A stretch of 64,000 nt of DNA from assembly GCA_963755825.1 (NCBI GenBank), contig CAVWLA010000003.1, positions 2,542,001 through 2,606,000 of the forward strand, in the 5' to 3' direction. A program made the position numbers and the translations under genes. The notes under the pieces are model-generated. The model was not told where the DNA came from. It did no database searches and worked only from the letters and a program-made list of their open reading frames with translations. This document shows, piece after piece, positions 57,221-64,000 of the stretch; the first letter of the stretch is position 1, and each line of letters begins with the position of its first letter. The DNA comes from DATBQN01 sp963755825. Lineage in GTDB: Bacteria; Acidobacteriota; Thermoanaerobaculia; Multivoradales; UBA5704.

Positions 57221-57448
57221 CTAGGCGCCATCTCTTGTGCGGACTTCGCGTAGCGTCGCCACGATCTCTTCGGCGGTAAGCCCGAGAGGAACGCCTTCGA
57301 CGTCCAGGTGGGAAGCCTTGCTGTGGACGGGCGCGACCTCGAACTCGCTTCCATCTCGCCGCTTGATCCGGACAGCGCCCTTGCGCTGAGCTTCTTCCAG
57401 GACCGCCGCGAGCTTCTGCCGGGCCTCTGAGAAGGTATAGACGTTCAT
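57221..57448 (-). CDS. Phd/YefM-like antitoxin
   Basis: 75 residues. The N-terminus MNVYTFSEARQKLAAVLEEA is the Phd/YefM DNA-binding and dimerisation motif; GAVRIKRRDGSEFEV is the following strand-turn-strand. The C-terminal 30 residues would wrap a toxin. No toxin gene follows in its direction. A short frame resembling the end of a PIN toxin overlaps its start (57445-57552). It could bind its own promoter as an orphan. Confidence 0.8.
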   Translation of the reverse strand: MNVYTFSEARQKLAAVLEEAQRKGAVRIKRRDGSEFEVAPVHSKASHLDVEGVPLGLTAEEIVATLREVRTRDGA

Positions 57449-57552
57449 CTCTCGACCTCCAGAGCTTCCACCCCTGCTCGTCGGGCAGCGTCTCTCAGAC
57501 CTCCGTCGAGGGTGAGAATTGTACTATAAGGGTGCCGCGCACTCCCATCCAT
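57445..57552 (-). pseudogene. possible PIN-toxin C-terminal remnant overlapping the antitoxin start
   Basis: A 35-codon frame from an ATG ends ILTLDGGLRDAARRAGVEAL and then EVER, with its TGA overlapping the antitoxin ATG (ATGA). This resembles the last strand-helix-strand of PIN-domain (VapC-like) toxins. The catalytic acidic residues of a PIN domain would lie upstream and are missing. It could also be a chance frame. Confidence 0.3.
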
Positions 57553-57590
57553 AGGATGTCTGCGCTGCCAGCGGGCGAGCCGCAGCCCTC

Positions 57591-57596
57591 TATAAT
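57591..57596 (+). promoter_or_regulatory. likely -10 box of the lepA promoter
   Basis: Perfect TATAAT, 76 bases before the lepA start. No good -35 hexamer sits at 16-18 bases upstream (CTGCCA at 20 is the closest). Confidence 0.5.
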
Positions 57597-57671
57597 GAAG
57601 ATCTGCCGCGAGGCGTCCCGGAAGCCGACCGCATCACCCGCCGGGCTTGCCCTCCCGTCCTGAGGAGCCTC

Positions 57672-59468
<1,797 letters not shown>

Positions 59469-59486
59469 AGCGCCCGCCGCGAGGCG

Positions 59487-60200
59487 GAAGCGCCGGCGAT
59501 CCGCACCTCAGGATCGTCGCCAGCACGGAAAACTCGGCGATCCGAGGAGAAGGCTTGGCCGTAGCGCGGAAATCCCGGCTGTCAGACGAGAGGGAACGTC
59601 GGCGGAGGGGAAAACCTCGGCTGCAGAAGGGAAGGACCCGTCGTCGAAGCGGAGATCACGGCCGTATGACGAGAAGGACCGGCGTCGGAGCGGAAACCTC
59701 GGCTGCAGAGGTGGAAGGACTGGATTCTTCCTCTCTGGGCGCGGCTGCAGCGAGCTTACGCTCGCTGAAACGAAGAAGATCGGGGATGTTTCCTCTCTGC
59801 TCGCGCTGCAGCGACGAAGACTCTCGAGTTTTCCTCGCCACCAACGCCGCAGGGAGCGAGGCTCCGAACGTTTTCGGTGGCGCGCGGCAGTTACCGTGTC
59901 ATCCAAATGGGGCGGAGGCGGCAGCCAGGACTCTGAGATGGGCAGTTTGAATCCGGGGCCTGTACGGTCCGCGCGCCTTGGGTACCTCGGCGGGCAGCAC
60001 TCCGACAATCTACTCGACCGTCCATGGGTGCTTCGTTCCGGCATCCGAGCCACTCGGCAGGGTTGTAGCGCTGCTTGCCGCCGGGCTCACTCGACCGTCC
60101 GCGCTCGCCGAGGATGATGCCGGCGTCACGTGGCGAAGTGACCTCGGCCTGAAAGTAATCCTCTACGGCACCCGAAGCCAGCAGTGACTACAGACCATCT
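59487..60200. other. gene-free stretch with degenerate repeats
   Basis: About 700 bases without a supportable gene. AAACCTCGGCTGCAG occurs twice (near 59612 and 59703), as do TTCCTCTCTG segments followed by CTGCAGCGA, so a degenerate unit of about 80-90 bases seems to recur. A perfect hairpin AGCGAGC-TTAC-GCTCGCT lies at 59749-59766. A 69-codon frame at 59978-60187 has no ribosome-binding site or recognisable content. Confidence 0.5.
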
Positions 60201-60252
60201 TTACACTTGGTGTAATGATGGACTTGACGAGGAAGTGAGGGCCGGCTATCAT
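60201..60252 (+). promoter_or_regulatory. promoter and operator of the higBA operon
   Basis: The palindrome TTACAC-TTG-GTGTAA (60201-60215) lies just upstream of TTGACG (60224-60229), a 17-base spacer and TATCAT (60247-60252). The toxin start codon is 10 bases past the -10 box, so the transcript has a very short leader or the true start site lies elsewhere. The palindrome is the likely binding site for the HigA helix-turn-helix. Confidence 0.65.
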
Positions 60253-60262
60253 CAACGACGCG

Positions 60263-60559
60263 ATGAGATTCCGGTTCGACGATGGCGACCTGGGAAAGAT
60301 CTGCACCGAGGCGAAGAACTCCCACAAGCACGGCGCGTCCGTTGTGCGGGCGCTCAGAAAGCTTGTCCAGGTCATCCAGGCAGCGCCCGACGAGCGCACC
60401 CTCCGAGGAATGAGGTCGCTCCATCTGGAAAAGCTTAAAGGGCCAAAGGCCCATCAGCACTCAATGAAGCTAGACGATCAATGGAGGTTGGTCATCGAGA
60501 TTGAGGGTAAAGGCCCGGAGAAAGTCGTCGCGATTGTATCCATCGAAGATTACCATTGA
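60263..60559 (+). CDS. higB: RelE/HigB-family toxin
   Basis: 98 residues. The pattern RFRFDDGDLGKICTE, then a helix, LRGMRSLHLEKLKGPKAHQH, SMKLDDQWRLVIEIEGKG and VVAIVSIEDYH matches HigB-type RelE-fold mRNA interferases: Arg/Lys/His residues near 50-75, the conserved L-D-x-x-W-R-L-V strand and the C-terminal V-x-I-x-D-Y-H. It would cleave mRNA on the ribosome. It precedes the antitoxin, the typical hig order. No inactivating change is visible. Confidence 0.88.
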   Translation: MRFRFDDGDLGKICTEAKNSHKHGASVVRALRKLVQVIQAAPDERTLRGMRSLHLEKLKGPKAHQHSMKLDDQWRLVIEIEGKGPEKVVAIVSIEDYH

Positions 60560-60573
60560 GCGAAAGGCGCGAC

Positions 60574-61713
60574 ATGAAAAGCTACATCCCTGCCGAGGTC
60601 TTTCCCCCTGGAGAGTTTCTGAAGGACGAGCTAGAAGCTCGCGGCTGGAGCCAGGCGGATCTGGCCGAAATCTTGGGGCGTCCGCCCCGCCTCATCAGCG
60701 AGATTATTAGTGCTAAGCGGGCAATCTCGCCAGAGACAGCGCAGGGCCTTGGTGCCGCATTCGGCGTGGATCCTCAGTATTGGCTCAATCTGGAAAGCAT
60801 CTACCAGTTGTCGCGGGTTCGTCAGCCCGATGGAGCTGTTGCGACCCGCGCCGAGCTATTTGACAAGGCTCCTATCAAGGAACTGATTCGGCGCCACTGG
60901 ATTCAGCCGGCGCAAGACCCTTCTGAGCTGAAGACCAACCTGATGCACTTTTTCGGGATCAAATCTCTCCAGGAGGCTCCTCAGCTCTGGTCATATGCAG
61001 CCCGTAAGTCATCGTCTTACGGCGAGGTTTCACCGGCACAGTGGGCGTGGCTATGCCGAGCGCGCCAGCTGGCTCCCTTTGTGGATGCGGCTCAGTACAG
61101 CGACGCAAAGTGCGATGAGCTGATTGAGCGCCTTCGCTCTTTGCTGTCTGAGCCGGAAGAGATCCGACAGGCTCCGCGGATTCTCTCGGAGCATGGCATC
61201 CGCCTGATGATAATTGAGCCTCTGGCTAATACTAGAATCGATGGCGCTACCTTCTGGCTCGATCATCATTCGCCCGTCATAGCATTGTCTATCCGCTTTG
61301 ACCGGATCGATGCATTCTGGTTCACGCTTTTTCACGAACTAGGCCACGTCAAGGCGCACGACGGACTCAAGAATGACAGCGTCCCCCTGGACATCGATCT
61401 GGTTGGGCAGGGGGCAATGAGATCAGAGGAGAAACCGCCAAGCGAGAAACGGGCTGATGAATTCGCCATGGAGGCGATCATCAGTTCTGTGAAGATGAAC
61501 AGTTTTATCAACCGCATCCGGCCTCTTTACTACAAGGAAAAGATCAAGGGGTTTGCGGTAGTCAATAGGATCCACCCTGGGCTAGTAGTTGGACAGCTAC
61601 AGCACCGAGGCGAGATTAGCTACGCTCATAACCGCGAAATGCTTGCCAAGGTACGCGACTTGGCGACCAGGTCAATGCTTACGGATGGTTGGGGGGCAGC
61701 ACCAGTCGTCTAA
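60574..61713 (+). CDS. higA: HigA-type antitoxin fused to an ImmA/IrrE metallopeptidase domain
   Basis: 379 residues from the ATG at 60574; a TTG overlapping the higB stop (60556) is possible. An XRE helix-turn-helix (about 12-72: PGEFLKDELEARGWSQADLA, EIISAKRAISPETAQGLGAA) of the HigA/VapI type is followed by a long helical linker. A COG2856-type peptidase domain carries the zinc motif HELGH at 254-258 and the downstream Glu in EKRADEFAMEAII. Ordinary HigA is about 100 residues; the peptidase may cleave the regulator or another protein after a signal, as IrrE and ImmA do (inference). Confidence 0.88.
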   Translation: MKSYIPAEVFPPGEFLKDELEARGWSQADLAEILGRPPRLISEIISAKRAISPETAQGLGAAFGVDPQYWLNLESIYQLSRVRQPDGAVATRAELFDKAPIKELIRRHWIQPAQDPSELKTNLMHFFGIKSLQEAPQLWSYAARKSSSYGEVSPAQWAWLCRARQLAPFVDAAQYSDAKCDELIERLRSLLSEPEEIRQAPRILSEHGIRLMIIEPLANTRIDGATFWLDHHSPVIALSIRFDRIDAFWFTLFHELGHVKAHDGLKNDSVPLDIDLVGQGAMRSEEKPPSEKRADEFAMEAIISSVKMNSFINRIRPLYYKEKIKGFAVVNRIHPGLVVGQLQHRGEISYAHNREMLAKVRDLATRSMLTDGWGAAPVV

Positions 61714-61727
61714 GGAGGAAAAGGAAA

Positions 61728-62204
61728 ATGGGACGAAAGCGTAGCGGCAATACCTATGGCGACCAGATGAGGGCAATCGCAGAACGGTACAGGGAGGCCG
61801 GCCAGAGGTGGCCGGCGACGATGCGGCAAGTCGCTGCATGGGCGATCAGAGAGAAATTGTGGGCGCCGCAGCCATCCGCCCTAATCGACCGCTGCGCCGA
61901 TGAACTCGCGCGTGCCCTGCGGGAGGACTACATCGAGGATGCGCAGGGCCGAAGAGTGCGGGCAAAACATGCGGCGCGCGTCCACGAAGACGGGGAACAA
62001 AAGACGCTTTGGGACGACATCAGAACAGCGAGCCGGAAACACATGGTGGTCGCGCTTCAGCAGCGCAGGCAACAGGTAGTCGGTGACTGCTGGCAATTGA
62101 AGATGGATGCGGATAGCTATAACGAAAATAAGTCGCCGTTGGCGCCTATCCAGATTGTCTTTGATTTCACCGATGACTTAGCTGAGATGGAAGCCGTTGC
62201 ATAG
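61728..62204 (+). CDS. conserved protein of unknown function, hig-island associated
   Basis: 158 residues; ATG behind TAAGGAGGAAAAGG, 14 bases after higA. It begins RYREAGQRWPATMRQVAAWA, followed by EKLWAPQPSALIDRCADELA, an R-R-x-R-A-K-H segment, KTLWDDIRTA, RRQQVVGDCWQLKMDADSYN and VFDFTDDLAEME. I recall this layout from small proteins in accessory regions of environmental bacteria, but with no assigned function. The N-terminal half could be a winged-helix fold. It is likely cotranscribed with higBA. Confidence 0.7.
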   Translation: MGRKRSGNTYGDQMRAIAERYREAGQRWPATMRQVAAWAIREKLWAPQPSALIDRCADELARALREDYIEDAQGRRVRAKHAARVHEDGEQKTLWDDIRTASRKHMVVALQQRRQQVVGDCWQLKMDADSYNENKSPLAPIQIVFDFTDDLAEMEAVA

Positions 62205-62261
62205 TCAGCAGTGGGACCGGCCGAATCGTCGACTGGCCCCGATCAGAAGGAGGCAGCAAGA

Positions 62262-62402
62262 GTGAAAAACGAGCAGACATCCAAGGGTGTAGCGAGCAAG
62301 GCCTCAAAGCTCCTGAGCAATCCGAAGACTCCCGCGCCCGTGAAGAGCGTCGCCGGGTCAGCGCTTACTCAGGCGCCGAGCAAGCCTACCAAGAAGCGGT
62401 AG
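62262..62402 (+). CDS. small Lys/Ser-rich protein
   Basis: 46 residues from a GTG behind AAGGAGG. The sequence TSKGVASKASKLLSNPKTPA, then VKSVAGSALTQ, matches a type of short basic protein often seen at the end of accessory operons, with no known function. Good ribosome-binding site and position support translation. Confidence 0.6.
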   Translation: MKNEQTSKGVASKASKLLSNPKTPAPVKSVAGSALTQAPSKPTKKR

Positions 62403-62682
62403 GGGCGGAGTTCGGCAGTCCCAAGGTTCGGATGATCGATCGGGCCGGGACTGCCATGATTCCAGTCCCTGTGACGGCGCCTCGCCGCGATCCTGTGACA
62501 GGTGTGGCGCCAGCACCTTGCATTCCTCATTCTCCTCCACGGAGATGGCCAGCCATCCAGGGACCGCTCGGAACAAAATGGCCCAGTACCGGGACTCTCC
62601 GGAGAAGCTCCGGACCTGCGGCGTGGTTAGGTTTTGGTCGAGCTCGCCCCCAGAGCTAGAGTAGTTGCCGAGGGTAAGCGCC
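62403..62682. other. gene-free stretch within the island
   Basis: 280 bases. A minus-strand frame (62358-62765) is open through it, but it runs into the flanking real genes and has no recognisable content or ribosome-binding site. No hairpin terminator was found. Probably decayed sequence plus the DUF433 promoter. Confidence 0.4.
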
Positions 62683-63000
62683 ATGATCGCCGGGACGCCA
62701 ACCACGTATGAGCACATTTCCTTGGACGAGCAGGGCATTCCTTGGATCAAGGCCGCCAACACCAAGGTCGTTGAGCTGGTCGCCGATGTGAAGGCCCATG
62801 GCTGGAGTCCCGAAGAGCTGGTTCTCCAGCATCCGCACTTGACCCTCGGCCAGGTTCATTCCGCGCTCGCCTTCTATTGGGACCACCGCGAAGGGATCGA
62901 GGCGGACCTGGCCCGCCGGGAGGCCGACGTTGATCGGATTCGAGCCGAGGTCGGCGAGTCTCCAATCGTCGCCAAGCTGAGAGCCCGAGGCCAGCTCTGA
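62683..63000 (+). CDS. DUF433-family antitoxin
   Basis: 105 residues from the ATG at 62683 (GAGGGTAAG upstream). YEHISLDEQGIPWIKAANTK, then VVELVADVKAHGWSPEELV, LTLGQVHSALAFYWDHREGI and a charged C-terminal helix match the longer DUF433 form that is paired with DUF5615 PIN-like toxins. The expected toxin follows directly but is broken. Confidence 0.85.
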   Translation: MIAGTPTTYEHISLDEQGIPWIKAANTKVVELVADVKAHGWSPEELVLQHPHLTLGQVHSALAFYWDHREGIEADLARREADVDRIRAEVGESPIVAKLRARGQL

Positions 63001-63003
63001 TCT

Positions 63004-63161
63004 TGCCGGTTTTGGCTCTGCTTCGACCACAACGTCAACCAGGCGGTGATTCACGGGCTCCGGCTCCGCCAGCCCGATGTCCTCACCGCCTTTGAGGACG
63101 GGGCGCATCAGCTCCCTGACCCGGACCTGATTGACCGCGCAACCGCGCTCGAGCGGGTGCC
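63004..63161 (+). pseudogene. truncated DUF5615 PIN-like toxin
   Basis: Directly after the antitoxin a frame reads RFWLCFDHNVNQAVIHGLRL, then VLTAFEDGAHQLPDPDLIDR and ATALERV, the first half of a DUF5615 toxin including the catalytic FDHNV and LTAFEDG segments. The sequence is lost at 63162, exactly where the first copy of a 20-base repeat begins. The beginning also lacks a start codon in frame: TTGC-CGG-TTT-TGG suggests one extra base beside the start. The remaining domain (late Asp residues) is absent, so the toxin should be dead. Confidence 0.7.
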
Positions 63162-63441
63162 AAGGTGCCAGGCTCTTTCGGCGCGGCGGCGGAGGCGGCC
63201 GCCGCGGCCTGGCAAGCTTCCCCCGCCCGCCCTGCTGGGTAAGGCGCCGCCCGCCCTGCCGCCCACCCCCACCCGCCGGGCCGCCAAGCGACCGGGAGAG
63301 TCGCCGGCGACCATCGGCCGGGGGGGCCGGTGACGCCGCTCCGCAGGGAATCGGCTCCTCTCCCCACCCTCTCGGAAGCACCGCTCAAGGTGCCAGGCTC
63401 TTTCGGTGCCCCCTCCAAAGGAAGGTGCCAGGCTCTTTCGG
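63162..63441 (+). repeat. three copies of a 20-base REP-like repeat
   Basis: AAGGTGCCAGGCTCTTTCGG is found identically at 63162-63181, 63387-63406 and 63422-63441, all in the same orientation. Similar GGTGCCAGGC motifs occur as dispersed repeats in several phyla and are often linked to RAYT transposases (recollection; no such gene is here). The first copy cuts the DUF5615 toxin and the last lies 5 bases before the lepA-tail copy. Confidence 0.85.
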
Positions 63442-63446
63442 CACTG

Positions 63447-63489
63447 CGTCTTGAAGTCCGAGCCGAGCTGACGCGCCCATCGCGAGGCG
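63447..63489. repeat. detached copy of the lepA 3' end (right boundary of the toxin-antitoxin island)
   Basis: 43 bases matching 59444-59486 at 39 positions. In the lepA frame it encodes VLKSEPS and a stop (one substitution, Gln to Pro). No lepA body is attached. Confidence 0.85.
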
Positions 63490-63702
63490 CGGTCCTCGGC
63501 GACCGACGAGAAGAGCCGGCGGCAGCCGGGAAATTTCGTCGGCAGCGGAGGGAAATTCGAAATTTCCTCGCGTCGGACGCCCGGAGGAGAGGGAACATTA
63601 AAAGTTCCTCCTGCCGCGGGCGATGGAGCCGAGAAATTTTCGAAATTCCCTCACTCAATGGTACTGTCCTAGTTTCAAATCCGCCCCGCAGGAGGGCGGG
63701 CG
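63490..63702. other. gene-free stretch with GAAATTT-rich inverted repeats
   Basis: The perfect hairpin GGAAATT-CGA-AATTTCC lies at 63551-63567, and a related inverted segment with GAAATTTTCGAAATTCC lies near 63633-63649. The beginning resembles the sequence after the left lepA tail (CTCGGCGAnCCGA-GAGAAG). No gene; the end holds GGAGG for the last frame. Confidence 0.45.
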
Positions 63703-64000
63703 ATGCCCGGTAAGTTAGTCGAATCCGGGGCGCTCTGGTACCGACGGATTGAGTCCGGCATCCGGCGGCACGTGCGGCTGTTGAGGAACAACGGCTTCAA
63801 CACTACATCCTCTTGCGAGCACCGCATGGAGGTCACCCTCAATCTCTATGCGGCACACCTTGATGAACTAGACGCCCTTCTCCAGAAGAGCGGCTTCAAG
63901 GACTACACGCTCCTGTTTCGATTGGAGCGTCGCAAGGGAATGGGGGGGCGCCGGAGTTTCGGGGTGGTGCAATTCGGAGACGACGGCACGCGGCGGCGCA
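63703..64000 (+). CDS. conserved hypothetical protein, partial at window end
   Basis: Open from an ATG (GGAGGGCGGG upstream) to the window edge, 99 codons visible. It reads MPGKLVESGALWYRRIESGI, then LLRNNGFNTTSSCEHRMEVT, LNLYAAHLDELDALLQKSGF, DYTLLFRLERRKGMGGRRSF and VVQFGDDG. The pattern (a His/Cys pair in SCEH, an alpha-beta layout) recalls small uncharacterised proteins of about 110 residues. It lies just outside the repeat that bounds the toxin-antitoxin island. Confidence 0.65.
   Translation, partial: MPGKLVESGALWYRRIESGIRRHVRLLRNNGFNTTSSCEHRMEVTLNLYAAHLDELDALLQKSGFKDYTLLFRLERRKGMGGRRSFGVVQFGDDGTRRR

Larger units (their letters stand above)
59487..63446. mobile_element. toxin-antitoxin island inserted behind lepA
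   Basis: About 4 kb between two direct copies of the lepA tail, all genes on the plus strand. It carries a HigB/HigA-ImmA pair, two small unknown genes, a DUF433 antitoxin and a truncated DUF5615 toxin. Base use is lower in G+C (hand count 61201-61260: 30 of 60). No integrase or transposase is present. The edges contain degenerate repeats, so the element looks old and partly decayed. Confidence 0.6.

Noticed and set aside
59978..60187. 69-codon plus-strand frame upstream of the higBA promoter
   Set aside because: No ribosome-binding site, no recognisable domain, and it overlaps decayed repeat sequence and alternative frames.
62358..62765. 135-codon minus-strand frame crossing the gap between the 46-residue gene and DUF433
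   Set aside because: It overlaps both real genes, lacks a ribosome-binding site and shows no domain; probably fortuitous.

Overview
The window comes from a high-GC, diderm, meso-DAP peptidoglycan bacterium. The best guess is an Acidobacteriota member (inference). The reasons are a complete mraZ-to-ftsZ division cluster, a MurE with the DNPR motif, tandem Oar-type TonB-dependent receptors with an N-terminal carboxypeptidase-regulatory domain, TolC/RND efflux and a cytosolic Hanks-type kinase. Most core genes run at roughly 70-75% G+C by eye. Two blocks are clearly less GC-rich: 24.1-28.6 kb and 60.2-63.1 kb.

Layout. 1-2.5 kb: the end of an ECF sigma factor, its putative anti-sigma partner, a PDZ protein and two orphan antitoxin-like genes. 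2.5-8.7 kb (minus strand): a fused E1 alpha/beta 2-oxoacid dehydrogenase, a Ser/Thr kinase, and an SPFH/zinc-ribbon protein with an uncharacterised partner. 8.9-17.3 kb: a sulfatase-TPR lipoprotein and two 977-residue Oar-like receptors. 17.4-23.9 kb: a second ECF sigma operon, a Cys-Cys domain protein, a large lipoprotein, a membrane protein and a hybrid sensor kinase. 24.0-28.6 kb: a two-gene CHAT-protease/CsgG-like module. 28.6-44.9 kb (minus strand): the division and cell-wall cluster mraZ-rsmH-ftsL-ftsI-murE-murF-mraY-murD-ftsW-murG-murC-ftsQ-ftsA-ftsZ, without murB or ddl and mostly with overlapping genes. 45.0-50.8 kb (minus strand): mfd and two parvulin-type chaperones. 51.0-57.2 kb: a TetR-controlled TolC/MFP/RND efflux operon. 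57.2-59.5 kb: an antitoxin and lepA. 59.5-63.4 kb: a toxin-antitoxin island. A partial unknown gene runs off the right end.

The most striking observation is at the two low-GC islands. The CHAT/CsgG island is flanked by 45-bp direct repeats (44/45 identical) that are copies of the last 14 codons of ftsZ plus the stop. The toxin-antitoxin island is flanked by 43-bp direct repeats (39/43 identical) that are copies of the lepA 3' end. In both cases the host gene keeps an intact C-terminus and a detached tail copy lies at the far side of the island. This is the footprint expected of insertion at the 3' end of a conserved protein gene with regeneration of its end, but no integrase lies in either island. 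The CHAT/CsgG pair has overlapping stop and start codons and combines a membrane-anchored caspase-like protease with an exported CsgG-like protein. It is the best candidate here for an undescribed system.
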